In this document: positions 33,895 to 42,480 of the stretch, one piece after another
How the letters are laid out: the number at the start of each line of letters is the position of its first letter
How positions within the stretch are numbered: the first letter of the stretch is position 1
Assembly (NCBI RefSeq): GCF_004114995.1
Contig: NZ_SDJP01000003.1
Location: forward strand, 86,001-150,000
Reading direction: 5' to 3'
Source of the DNA: Halorubrum amylolyticum
GTDB lineage: Archaea > Halobacteriota > Halobacteria > Halobacteriales > Haloferacaceae
DNA: 64,000 nt
The notes under the pieces: model-generated
Told to the model about the DNA's origin: nothing
Seen by the model: the letters and a program-made list of their open reading frames with translations, nothing else
The model's database searches: none
Translations under genes and position numbers: made by a program

Positions 33895-34935
33895 ATGCAT
33901 CCCAACGAACTCGACGACGACGTCTTCACGAGAGACATCGACAACCCGGCCGGCCGCCGGCTCCGCGAACTGTTCGAGGAGCAGGACTACACGTTCGCGC
34001 CCGGGATCTACCACGCGCTCGACGCCCGCCTCGCGGAGATGGCCGGGCTCGACGCCGCCTACATGAGCGGCTACTCGACCGTTCTCGGCCAGTTCGGTTT
34101 TCCCGACCTGGAGATGGTCACCATGAGCGAGATGGTCGAGAACGCCAAGCGCATGGTCGAGGCGACGAACCTTCCGGTCATCGCCGACTGCGACACCGGC
34201 TACGGCGGGGTCCACAACGTCCGGCGCGCGGTCCGCGAGTACGAGAAGGCCGGTGTCGCCGCGATCCACATCGAGGACCAGACCTCGCCGAAGCGCTGCG
34301 GCCACATCGCGGGCAAGCAGATCGTCTCCCGCGAGGAGGCGCGGTCGCGGTTCGAGGCCGCGGTCGACGCCAAGCAGAGCGAGGACACCGTCATCATCGC
34401 CCGCACCGACGCGTACGGCTCCGCCAACGGTGACTGGGAGGAGCACCTCGAACGCGGCCGGATCTACGCCGACGCCGGCGTCGACCTCGTCTGGCCGGAG
34501 ATGCCCGACCCGTCGCGCGAGGACGCGGTCGAGTACGCCGAGACGATCCACGAGACACACCCCGATCTGGATCTGGCCTTCAACTACTCGTCCTCGTTCG
34601 AGTGGGGCGCCGAGGAGGACCCGCTCACGTTCGAAGAGCTCGGCGATCTGGGCTACCAGTACATCTTCATCACGCTGTACGGGCTTCACTCGGGCGCACA
34701 CGCCGCCTACGAGGACTTCGAGAACATCGCGCAGAACGACGAGGCGGCGCAGTTCGACCTCGAAGAGCGGTACATCGGTCACGAGACCGAGAGCCACCAC
34801 GAGCTCTCCTTCGTCCCGCGGTACCAGGACATCGAGGCCGAGTTCGACCCCGAGGCGCGCGAGCGGCAGGAGGAGTCGGCGGGCTTCACCGAAGACGAGA
34901 ACGACCCGATCACGGCCTCGGAAGGTGACGACTGA
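33895..34935 (+). CDS. aceA: Isocitrate lyase
   Basis: A 346-residue enzyme of the isocitrate lyase/PEP mutase family. KRCGHIAGK with catalytic Cys135, the metal-binding region DCDTGYGG, and HIEDQ are present. It splits isocitrate into glyoxylate and succinate. Related methylisocitrate lyases share the motif, so that activity cannot be excluded. ATG 33895 gives [14 protein letters not shown] 33886, overlapping the previous stop, is possible. The stop overlaps the lyase start by one base (TGATG). Glyoxylate production fits the downstream malyl-CoA-lyase-like gene. Transcription probably starts more than 600 bp upstream. Confidence 0.88.
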   Translation: MHPNELDDDVFTRDIDNPAGRRLRELFEEQDYTFAPGIYHALDARLAEMAGLDAAYMSGYSTVLGQFGFPDLEMVTMSEMVENAKRMVEATNLPVIADCDTGYGGVHNVRRAVREYEKAGVAAIHIEDQTSPKRCGHIAGKQIVSREEARSRFEAAVDAKQSEDTVIIARTDAYGSANGDWEEHLERGRIYADAGVDLVWPEMPDPSREDAVEYAETIHETHPDLDLAFNYSSSFEWGAEEDPLTFEELGDLGYQYIFITLYGLHSGAHAAYEDFENIAQNDEAAQFDLEERYIGHETESHHELSFVPRYQDIEAEFDPEARERQEESAGFTEDENDPITASEGDD

Positions 34936-35855
34936 TGGGTGGGCCGGAAGACGTCACGCTCCGGCGGAGCCAGCTCGCGACGCCGGGCTCGGACCCGAAG
35001 ATGATCGAACGCGCCCCCGACTCGGGCGCCGACGAGGCGTTCCTCGACTTGGAGGACTCCGTCGCGCCCTCGGAGAAGATCGACGCCCGCGAGAACGTCA
35101 TCGAGGGGCTGATCGAGTACGACTGGTCAGACACCCGGCCGTGTTACCGGATGAACGGCGTCGACACCGAGTGGTTCTACGACGACGTGATCGAGGTCGT
35201 CGGGCGGGCGGGCGAGTACCTCGACACGATCATGGTGCCGATGGCGAACAACCCGGAGACGGTCGCCACCGTCGACAACCTGCTGACGCAGGTCGAGGCG
35301 AACAACGGCCTGCCGGTCGGCGACATCGGTCTGCAGGCGCAGATCGAGTCGCCGGAAGCGATGACGAAAGTCGCCGACATCGCCCGCGCGTCTGACCGGC
35401 TGGAGTCGCTGGTGTTCGGCCCCGGGGACTACACCGCCAACGTCGGCGCCGCCGGGCTCACGATCGGCTCCGGCGACGACTACCCGGGGCACTACTGGCA
35501 CTACCAGCTCGCGCGGATCGCCCACGCGGCGAAGGCGCAGGACCTGCAGGTGATCGACGGCCCCTACGCCGAGATCGAGGACGCCGAGGGGTTCCGCGAC
35601 TCCTGCCGCTGGGCGAGCCAGCTCGGCTGCGACGGGAAGTGGGCGATCCACCCGAGCCAGATCCAGCCCGCGAACGAGACGTTCGCGCCCTCGCCCGAGG
35701 AGGCGGAGAAGGCCCGCCGGATCGTCGACGCCTACGCCGAGGCGAAGGAACAGGGCAAAGGCGCCGTTTCGGTCGACGGCGAGATGGTCGACGAGGCGAC
35801 CGACAAGATGGCCCGCGGCATCGTCGCCCGCGCGGAGCGGGCGGGGATTCTGTAG
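34935..35855 (+). CDS. CitE/malyl-CoA lyase-family enzyme (apparent malate-synthase route)
   Basis: A 306-residue HpcH/HpaI-CitE TIM-barrel protein. LRRSQLATPGSDPKMIERA, AFLDLEDSVAPSEK (acidic metal/substrate residues), ESPEAMTKVADIA, FGPGDYTANVG and KWAIHPSQI are family signatures. These enzymes condense or split malyl-CoA, beta-methylmalyl-CoA or citramalyl-CoA. Coupled to isocitrate lyase, it plausibly joins glyoxylate with acetyl-CoA or propionyl-CoA, as in the glyoxylate bypass or methylaspartate-cycle enzymes of haloarchaea. The precise substrate is inferred from context. Confidence 0.85.
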   Translation: MGGPEDVTLRRSQLATPGSDPKMIERAPDSGADEAFLDLEDSVAPSEKIDARENVIEGLIEYDWSDTRPCYRMNGVDTEWFYDDVIEVVGRAGEYLDTIMVPMANNPETVATVDNLLTQVEANNGLPVGDIGLQAQIESPEAMTKVADIARASDRLESLVFGPGDYTANVGAAGLTIGSGDDYPGHYWHYQLARIAHAAKAQDLQVIDGPYAEIEDAEGFRDSCRWASQLGCDGKWAIHPSQIQPANETFAPSPEEAEKARRIVDAYAEAKEQGKGAVSVDGEMVDEATDKMARGIVARAERAGIL

Positions 35856-35947
35856 CGGTCTGTCCGCGCGTTTAGCGTCCGAGAGTCGCCCTTCGGGTCC
35901 CGGTGGGCATCACGGGACTCCGAACCGTTTCGGAGCCGTCCCGAGCG

Positions 35948-37186
35948 CTACTCGGGGATCGCTCCCCTGCTTCTCAGCTCGTCGAGGTCGCCGTCGCCGT
36001 ACCCGTATTCCCTGAGCACCGCCTCCGTGTGCTCGCCGAGCGACGGCGGGTGCTGGCGGACCGTCGTCGGCGTCCGCGAGAAGTGCATCGGCGAGCCGGG
36101 CACCCGCATCTGCCCGGCGGTCGGGTGGTCGAACTCGGCGACCATGTCCCGCGCGGCCAGCTGCGGGTCGTCGAACACCTCGGCCACGTCGCGGACCGGG
36201 CTCGCCGGGACGCCGTGCTCGCCGAGCGCCGCGAGGGACTCGTCGGTCGGCCGCTCGGCGAACTCGGCCGCGAGCGCGTCGTCGAGCGCGTCTCGGTTGC
36301 GCACCCGCCCCTCGTTGGTCTCGAACCGCTCGTCGGCCAGCAGGTCGGGCCGGTCGAGCGCCTCGCAGAGCGGCGGCCAGAACCGGTCCGACGAGCACCC
36401 GACCACGATGTCCCCGTCCCGCGTCTCGAACGCCTGGTACGGGGCGATGTTCGGGTGCTTGCTCCCCATCCGCCCCGGCGGCTCGCCGCTCGCGAAGTAG
36501 TTCGCCGCCATGTAGCTGGTCCACGCGGCCTGCCCGTCGAGCAGGCTCACGTCGATCTTTTGGCCCGTCCCGTCGCCGAGTTCGCGCTCTAAGAGGGCCG
36601 CGAGGATCGCCTGCGTCGCGTACATCCCGGCGCCGATGTCGGCGAGCGCGACGCCGATCCGCACCGGCGGGCCGCCCTCGACCCCGGTGAACGACATGAA
36701 GCCGCCGCGGGCCTGCATCACGATGTCGTACGCGGGCTCGTCGCGGTCCGGCCCCCACTCGCCGTACCCGGAGATCCCGCAGTAGATCAGCCCGGGGTTC
36801 TCCTCGACGAGATCGGGGTAGTCGAGGTCCCACTCGGCCATCTTGCCGACCCGGAAGTTCTCGACGAGCACGTCGGCCTCCCCGGCGAGGTCGCGGAACA
36901 CCGCCTGTCCGGCCTCGCTCGCGAGGTTCAGCTCGACGGAGCGCTTGTTGCGGTTGACGCTGGCGTAGTAGGCGCTCTGCGCGCCCTCGCCCTCGCCGAA
37001 CGCGGGCGGGCGCCACGTCCGGGTCTGATCGCCCTCGTTCGGGCGCTCGATCTTTATCACCTCGGCGCCGAGGTCGCCGAGCTGCATGGTGCAGAACGGC
37101 CCCACCAGCACCCGCGAGGCGTCGATCACCGTGAGCCCGTCGAGCGGTCCCGTGTCGCCCTCGGGGTCGCGCGCCTCACCAACCAC
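35948..37186 (-). CDS. CaiB/BaiF family III CoA-transferase
   Basis: A 412-residue enzyme that moves CoA between acyl acceptors through an aspartyl-CoA thioester. LDGLTVIDASRVLVGPFCTMQLGDLGAEVIKIERP is the N-terminal signature. Asp183 in VALADIGAGMYA is the probable catalytic Asp. HPNIAPYQAFETRDGDIVVGC is also conserved. The GTG start at 37186 is fixed by a perfect Shine-Dalgarno 4 bp upstream. Convergent with aceA/lyase, it may act on a C4/C5 acid of the same route; succinyl-CoA:mesaconate CoA-transferase of the methylaspartate cycle belongs to this family. The substrate is not proven. Confidence 0.88.
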   Translation of the reverse strand: MVGEARDPEGDTGPLDGLTVIDASRVLVGPFCTMQLGDLGAEVIKIERPNEGDQTRTWRPPAFGEGEGAQSAYYASVNRNKRSVELNLASEAGQAVFRDLAGEADVLVENFRVGKMAEWDLDYPDLVEENPGLIYCGISGYGEWGPDRDEPAYDIVMQARGGFMSFTGVEGGPPVRIGVALADIGAGMYATQAILAALLERELGDGTGQKIDVSLLDGQAAWTSYMAANYFASGEPPGRMGSKHPNIAPYQAFETRDGDIVVGCSSDRFWPPLCEALDRPDLLADERFETNEGRVRNRDALDDALAAEFAERPTDESLAALGEHGVPASPVRDVAEVFDDPQLAARDMVAEFDHPTAGQMRVPGSPMHFSRTPTTVRQHPPSLGEHTEAVLREYGYGDGDLDELRSRGAIPE

Positions 37187-37190
37187 GCCG

Positions 37191-37200
37191 GATCACCTCC
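37191..37200 (-). promoter_or_regulatory. Perfect Shine-Dalgarno before the CoA-transferase GTG start
   Basis: On the minus strand GGAGGTGATC, the full complement of the 16S 3' tail, is followed by CGGC and then GTG. Most genes here look leaderless, so this unusually strong site shows that the CoA-transferase has a 5' leader, which must include the 24-bp repeat array. Confidence 0.85.
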
Positions 37201-37212
37201 GTGCTCGGCCCT

Positions 37213-37332
37213 CGGATCGTTCTCGTGACCGACCGGCGGATCGTTCTCGTGACCGACCGGCGGATCGTTCTCGTGACCGACCGGCGGATCGTTCTCGTGA
37301 CCGACCGGCGGATCGTTCTCGTGGCCGGTCGC
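37213..37332 (+). repeat. Five tandem copies of a 24-bp unit
   Basis: Units start CGGATCGTTCTCGTGACC at 37213, 37237, 37261, 37285 and 37309; the last diverges after CTCGT. Period 24 is a multiple of 3, so it reads as RIVLVTDR repeats on one strand and RSRERSAG-like repeats on the other, neither a believable protein. It lies in the CoA-transferase leader within the 410-bp space before the AEC transporter. The remaining 260 bp hold no supported gene. Confidence 0.95.
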
Positions 37333-37596
37333 CGTGTCTCGTCCATGTCCCCCGACTCGGGCGGACGCGTAATGAGCTTCCCGGCGCGTCCCGGGCGTTT
37401 CCGGTCGGTCGGAGCGACCGCCTCGTCACGTCCGGTGAAGGACTACCGCGGGCGCGTTCCGCTCCTCCCCGTGGTTCGGGGAGGCCAACGGAACGGTCGA
37501 TCGTCATCGACGCCGGCAGCACGAACCCGCCGTCGGGTCGCCCCGATCGCCCGCTACCGCAACCGTCAACCGGCGGGATCGCCTCGGTCCGCGTAG

Positions 37597-38520
37597 ATGG
37601 AGGTCCTCGTCCGGCTCTCGGGGCTGCTCGCGCTGCTGCTCGCGGGGACGGGGCTCCGGCGCGTCGGCGTCCTCGACGCGGACCGCACGGAGCTGCTCAA
37701 CCAGACCGCGTACTACGTCGCGCTCCCGGCGCTCGTGTTCGTCGCGACCTACGATCAGGCGATCGGCGAGGTCGTCTCGTGGGAGCTGTTCGTCGCCGTC
37801 GTCGCCGCACTGCTCGGGACGGCGCTCGTCGCGTCGATCGTCCACCGGAACCGGTCGCCGACCGCGCGCCGCAGCGTCGCAGTCGTTCAGTCGTACCACT
37901 CGAATCTGGGCTACCTCGGCGTCCCGCTCGTCGCGGCGACGTTCGACGCCGAGGTGACCGCGATCGCGAGCGTCATCCTCGGCATCGGCGCGCTGGTGCA
38001 GGTGCCGCTGACGGTGATCCTGTTGGTGTCGATGAACGGAACGAACGCCGAGGGCGCGTTGGGGCGACACCTCCGGTCGCTCGCGGGTAACCCCGTCCTC
38101 GTCGCGCTCGTCGTCGGCATGGCGATCGGCGGGTTCCAGGTCGGCGTGCCGACCGCGGCCGCGACCGCCTTCGATTGGGTCGGGTCGCTGGCGCTCCCGC
38201 TCGCGCTGCTCTGCGTCGGCGCCACGCTACAGGTTGACTCCTCGACGATCGACCGGGGGGCGACCGCCTCGGTGGTCGCGCTCAAGGTGGCGTGTATGCC
38301 CGCCATCGCGTGGGGCGTCCTCGCGCTGCTCGGCGTCGACGCCGCGACGTTCACCGCCGGGGTCGTCATGCTCGGGACGCCGACCGCGGTGTCGACGTAC
38401 GTGTTCGCGACCGAGCTCGGCGGCGACGCCGGGTTCGCCTCGCTGAACGTGTTCGTCACGACGGTCGCGTCGGTCGCGTCGCTGACCCTGCTGATCGAGT
38501 TGGTCGGCGCCGTCGTGTGA
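37597..38520 (+). CDS. AEC-family transporter
   Basis: A 307-residue protein with ten hydrophobic helices in two sets of five, the auxin-efflux-carrier fold. NQTAYYVALPALVF (first half), NLGYLGVPLV, LPLALLCVGATL and AAVSTY-type (here GTPTAVSTYVFATELGGD) motifs are conserved. Members export or exchange organic acids such as malate or malonate. Its position next to glyoxylate-type genes is suggestive only. Confidence 0.88.
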   Translation: MEVLVRLSGLLALLLAGTGLRRVGVLDADRTELLNQTAYYVALPALVFVATYDQAIGEVVSWELFVAVVAALLGTALVASIVHRNRSPTARRSVAVVQSYHSNLGYLGVPLVAATFDAEVTAIASVILGIGALVQVPLTVILLVSMNGTNAEGALGRHLRSLAGNPVLVALVVGMAIGGFQVGVPTAAATAFDWVGSLALPLALLCVGATLQVDSSTIDRGATASVVALKVACMPAIAWGVLALLGVDAATFTAGVVMLGTPTAVSTYVFATELGGDAGFASLNVFVTTVASVASLTLLIELVGAVV

Positions 38521-38605
38521 GGGTGCCTCGACGGAACGGAGAGAACAGCGGTCCGGCGGTCCAGCGGTCCAGCGGTCCGGCGGTGCGATGCCGGCCGGAC
38601 GCGAA

Positions 38606-38770
38606 TCAGGCCGGCAGCGTGTCGATCCCGTTGATCTCGACGTAGCCGAACCCGCACTCGGGGCAGCGCCACTTCGTCTTCTCGCCGAGGTGGAGGGTCA
38701 TCGCCGCGGTCCGGTAGAACGACTGGGCCTCTCCGCACGAGGGACAGTCCACGTCCTTTTCGAGCGCCAT
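38606..38770 (-). CDS. Small zinc-ribbon protein
   Basis: A 54-residue protein reading MALEKDVDCPSCGEAQSFYR ... . Two CxxC knuckles (CPSC at 9-12 and CPEC about residues 36-39) form a zinc ribbon, with the connecting TLHLGEKTKWR. This is a widespread haloarchaeal small-protein type (DUF7838-like from memory). ATG 38770 begins the conserved region; the open frame extends upstream but with non-conserved composition. It could bind nucleic acid or another protein. Confidence 0.8.
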   Translation of the reverse strand: MALEKDVDCPSCGEAQSFYRTAAMTLHLGEKTKWRCPECGFGYVEINGIDTLPA

Positions 38771-38849
38771 GTGCGCGGATCGGTCCGGCGCGGTTTTGAA
38801 GCTACTGATTCGGCGGTTGTACTCGGTTGGAGATCGTTTATACGGCGTT

Positions 38850-39300
38850 GCTGATGAATCGGTGATGGACACCGCCAAAGCCCCAGCCGATCCGTACTAC
38901 ATGAACGGAACTCCGACGGTGAACTCTTCCAAAGCCCCAGCCGCGCTCGGCTCCCACAGCTCGCTGCGCTCCTCAGTCGCTCGCGGTGCTCGCTCCCTCG
39001 GTGCTTGCGTCGCTGGGGTTCGCCGAGCGCGACTGCCCCTTTGAGTCCCGCCCAACCGCACAGCACCGCCGGAAGACGGTCCTGCTCGCTTCGCTGCGCG
39101 GGCTGCGACTTCCGTGCTCCCGCTCGCTCCCTTCGGTCGCTCACGGGACCGCAGCCTCACACCTCCCCAACCTCGTCGGTGGTCCTCCGCGTTGCTCCGG
39201 ACCACCGACTCCCTCGCGCGACGCTCCTCGCGGCCGCCGAGGGCGGCCACTCGGAGGCACGCGCCACCGCGATTCGTTTATAAATAGCCGTCCCGCCGCG
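38850..39300. other. Non-coding, repeat-rich element between the zinc-ribbon gene and arcS
   Basis: About 450 bp without a credible gene. AAAGCCCCAGCCG occurs twice (about 38877 and 38932). Runs of CGCTCGC/GCTCGCTCC-type octamers, CTCCTCAGTCGCTCGCGG and CCTCCGCGTTGCTCCGGACC fill the centre. CGTTTATA occurs near both ends (38833-38840 with ACGGC after it, and 39275-39282 followed by AATAGCCG). The style matches dispersed intergenic sequences I associate with haloarchaeal genomes. It may be a mobile-element relic or a structured RNA. Confidence 0.45.
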
Positions 39301-39307
39301 TTCGTCC

Positions 39308-41110
39308 CTACTTCTCGTCGACGTGCCGGACCTCGCTGGCGACGCCTCGCGTCGACTCGACCATCTCCGGGCCGGACATCTCGGCGCGGCCGACCGCGAA
39401 CGCCTTCGGCCCCTCGATGACGACCTCGTCGCCGACGCGGATGTCGTCGTCCGCGTCGACGACGCCGGGCGCGAGCACGGATCCGTGCGGGACGAACGGG
39501 TCGATTTCGACCCGCTTCGTGGGGGCGTCGCTCTCGACCCACCGACGCGCCCCGGCGAGGGTGAACGAAAGGGTGCCGTACTGCGGCACCATCGTCGCGA
39601 GCTGTTCGCCCGGCTCGCCCTCGCGGCCGGCGTCGGGGTTGTCGCCCCACACCTGCAGTTTGGGGTAGCGCCCGGTGGTGCGGATGTCGGCCTCGCCCGG
39701 TCCGCCGAACAGGTCGTCGCCGGCGCCGCCGCCGAGCAGGTAGTCGGCGAGCGCCCGGACCGTGTTGTGCTCGCGCTCCCGCTTGCTGTAGGCGGGCTCT
39801 CCCTGCAGGGTCGCGTTCAGCTCTCCGAGCGACTCGTCGCTCGTCGGGTGGCCGACGCAGGTGTACTCGAAGGGAACGTCGACCGCGGGGTCGCTTTCGA
39901 CGCGCTCGCAGATCTCGCGGTAGCCGTGGTCTGGGACGTGCGCGACGACGCGGGAGTAATCGTTCCGCTCGAGATATCGGCGGAGCACCTCGGCGACGAA
40001 CTCGATCTCGTCTTCGCTCCAGTCGCCGGTGACGACCGCGTCGTAGTGCTGTGCGGGGTAGGTCGTCTCCAGCTCCTGGGGCACCACGCCGATCGGCGAG
40101 GTCATCGAGACGGTGTGGCCGCGCCACTGGATCGCGTCGTGGAACTGGCCGTGGCTCTGGGAGTCGCTGTACGGCTTCGTCGCCGAGCAGGGCACCAACA
40201 CGAGCGGCTGGTCGGTGAATCGGTTTCGGTACCGGCTCGTGACGCGGTCGGCGAACCGCCGGATCTCGACGCGGTCGAGCGTCTCCGCGCTCGCCGCGGC
40301 CACCTCTGCGTCGCGCATGAGGGGGGTCCGCTGTTCGAGGTACCCCCACTGGTCGTCGAACTCGCGGAACGCCGCCGTGAGCCACTGTTCGTGGCGGGTC
40401 TGCCCCTCGATATAATCTCGCAGACGCCCCGCCCGGATGCGCTCGCGGACCCGCCGGAGCTCGGCGCGGAGGGCGTTGACGTTGTGTTCGGCGCAGTCCG
40501 CGCGCGTGAACTCGTCTCGGGGTCCCGCGCACGCCGGGCAGGCGCACGGCAGCTCGTCGAGGTCTTCCAAGAAGTGCTCGGCGTCGGCGGTGCAGTACAT
40601 CCCCTGCGTCCCCTTCGTCCGCGCGAGCGTCGCGTCCACGAGGTCGACGCCGGCGTACGCGAGAAGCGCGACGTTCCGGGGCGTGGCGACGCCCGAGAGC
40701 GTGAGGGCGGTGTCGGCCGGCAGCGACTCCTTCGCGGCCACGACCGCGTCGCGGAACGCCTCGCCGTGGCCGACGAACCCGGAGGCGTCCGCGAGGACGT
40801 ACGCGTCGGCGCCCACGTCGCGGGCGCTCTCGCTGTCGACGACCGCCGCGGACGGGTACTCGACGCCGGGGTGATCGACCGCGAACGACTCGCGGACCTC
40901 CGTGCGGGTCCCCGCGGGGAACGCGCGGTGCGGCAGGACGGTGAGCGACGCCTCGTCGCCGTCGGGGACCTCGCGGTCGCCGGCCCAGAGGCTGCCGGCG
41001 TCCGTGAGAAACGGGTCCGCGAGCGCCGGCGTCGTCACCGGGTCGGCGAGCCGGACCTCACCGAGGCGGGCGGCGCCGTCGCGCTCGTGGACCTCGAAGT
41101 ACTCGGTCAT
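39308..41110 (-). CDS. arcS: Archaeosine synthase ArcS (TgtA2)
   Basis: A 600-residue protein that converts preQ0 at tRNA position 15 to archaeosine. An N-terminal TGT-like domain retains a zinc site (Cys189, Cys191, Cys194, in CACPACAGPRDEF). The ArcS signature PCSATKPYSDSQSH spans 308-320, and a C-terminal PUA domain (FVPHGSVLAPGVVDADDDIRVGDEVVI) binds tRNA. ATG 41110 (MTEYFEVHERDG) is the conserved start. Its functional partner tgtA lies 3 kb away, separated by a histidine kinase and an AAA ATPase. Confidence 0.93.
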   Translation of the reverse strand: MTEYFEVHERDGAARLGEVRLADPVTTPALADPFLTDAGSLWAGDREVPDGDEASLTVLPHRAFPAGTRTEVRESFAVDHPGVEYPSAAVVDSESARDVGADAYVLADASGFVGHGEAFRDAVVAAKESLPADTALTLSGVATPRNVALLAYAGVDLVDATLARTKGTQGMYCTADAEHFLEDLDELPCACPACAGPRDEFTRADCAEHNVNALRAELRRVRERIRAGRLRDYIEGQTRHEQWLTAAFREFDDQWGYLEQRTPLMRDAEVAAASAETLDRVEIRRFADRVTSRYRNRFTDQPLVLVPCSATKPYSDSQSHGQFHDAIQWRGHTVSMTSPIGVVPQELETTYPAQHYDAVVTGDWSEDEIEFVAEVLRRYLERNDYSRVVAHVPDHGYREICERVESDPAVDVPFEYTCVGHPTSDESLGELNATLQGEPAYSKREREHNTVRALADYLLGGGAGDDLFGGPGEADIRTTGRYPKLQVWGDNPDAGREGEPGEQLATMVPQYGTLSFTLAGARRWVESDAPTKRVEIDPFVPHGSVLAPGVVDADDDIRVGDEVVIEGPKAFAVGRAEMSGPEMVESTRGVASEVRHVDEK

Positions 41111-41266
41111 ACTCCCTCTCGCGGGGGGACGGTCAATTCTCTTGTGTTCCGCGGTCGCAGCGGGGAGACCGGACACGGAAGCGTGGTCCGCAGCTCGGCG
41201 CTCCGATCCTCACGTCCGATACTCGCGTGCGAAGCGTTTTATCTCGGACCGTCGTCCCCGGAGGAG

Positions 41267-42442
41267 ATGGCAGGACGGTACGACACGCGAGACGCGGGAG
41301 GGGGACGACTGACGGAGGTACTCGTGACGCTCGGAGTCGTCGATCCGGACCACGTTTCCGAGGAGCCCGAGGGAGGGGTCGCCCGCGCGGCCGCCGCCCT
41401 GTTCGTCTCGCTGTCGGGGTTCGCCTTACTGATCCCGAACGTGACGCCGCTGGTCTCGGGCGGCGAGCCGCCGATCGGCGTCGTCCTCTCGGTGTTCGGG
41501 ACCGTGCTCTCGGTCGCGCTGGTGGTCGTCGGCGGGCTCCTGTACCGCAGCGCGTTCACCACGCGAAACGCGGTCCGCATCTCCGTCTGGAGCCTCTTCG
41601 GGATCGTCGTGCTCGGCGCGATCATGCTCGGGATCATCCGGTATCAGGCGCAGCTCGGGACCCCGATGGTCGCACCAACCTTCACCGTCGCGAAGGTCCT
41701 CGCGATCGGTGCAGTCGCGCACGTGATCATCGGCGTTTACGACGCCCGCCGGGTCCGCGCCCAACAGCTCGCCAAGGAGCAGCGCCGGGTCTCCGTGTTA
41801 AACCGGATGATCCGACACAATCTCCGCAACGAGACGACGGTGCTCGGCGGCCACGCGTCGCTCATCGCCGAGGGCGTCGACGACCCGGAGCTCCGCGACT
41901 CGGCCGAGGCGGTGGCGAAGAGCGCCGCGGTGATCGGCGGGCTCGCCGAGGACGCCAAGCGCCTGCAGGCGGCCTTCGAGCGCCGCCCCGACGAGAGCGA
42001 GCCGGTCCCGGTCGAGCCGCTGATCGAGGACGCCGCCGAGGCCGCCCGCGACTCGGGCGCCGAGACCGCCAAGGTCGACGTCGAGCCCTGCGCCGCGCTG
42101 GCCGACGACCGGCTTGCGACCGCGGTGGAGGAACTCGCGACGAACGCGCCCGAACACGGCGCGAGCGCGGTCGAGCTGTCGGCCCGCGAGACCGACGGCG
42201 AGATCGAGATCACCGTCGCAGACGACGGCCCGGGAATTCACGAGTCGGAGAGCCGCGTGATCACCGGGCGAGACCCGGAGACGCAGCTGGAGCACGCGAG
42301 CGGGCTCGGGCTCTGGATCGTCCGGGCGACCGCCGACGCATTCGACGGGTGGCTAGCGATCGAGACGACGCAGGCGGACGACGAAAGTGCGAGCGACGAC
42401 GACGCCGGCACGACGGTGACGATGGGGATTCCGGCGGCGTGA
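41267..42442 (+). CDS. Membrane sensor histidine kinase
   Basis: A 391-residue kinase. Four hydrophobic helices (about residues 40-160) precede the H-box MIRHNLRNETTVLGGH. An HATPase domain follows with an N-box-like ATAVEELATNAPEHG (altered from the usual ENAxxH), DDGPGI and SGLGLWIV. No PAS domain is present, so sensing is probably through the membrane part. The promoter TATA-like cgttttatc lies about 28 bp before ATG 41267. No response regulator is adjacent. It is divergent from arcS. Confidence 0.88.
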   Translation: MAGRYDTRDAGGGRLTEVLVTLGVVDPDHVSEEPEGGVARAAAALFVSLSGFALLIPNVTPLVSGGEPPIGVVLSVFGTVLSVALVVVGGLLYRSAFTTRNAVRISVWSLFGIVVLGAIMLGIIRYQAQLGTPMVAPTFTVAKVLAIGAVAHVIIGVYDARRVRAQQLAKEQRRVSVLNRMIRHNLRNETTVLGGHASLIAEGVDDPELRDSAEAVAKSAAVIGGLAEDAKRLQAAFERRPDESEPVPVEPLIEDAAEAARDSGAETAKVDVEPCAALADDRLATAVEELATNAPEHGASAVELSARETDGEIEITVADDGPGIHESESRVITGRDPETQLEHASGLGLWIVRATADAFDGWLAIETTQADDESASDDDAGTTVTMGIPAA

Positions 42443-42480
42443 GATCCACCCACGAGGGGAGTCACAGAGCAACAAGATAC

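Noticed and set aside
37201..37596. Repeat protein with RIVLVTDR units
   Set aside because: The frame is created by the 24-bp DNA repeat, loses coding character after it, and lies in the leader of the opposite-strand CoA-transferase.
39323..42442. 1039-codon open frame on the + strand across arcS into the histidine kinase
   Set aside because: The first 640 codons are antisense to arcS. Only the part from ATG 41267 encodes a real protein, with its own TATA-like box.
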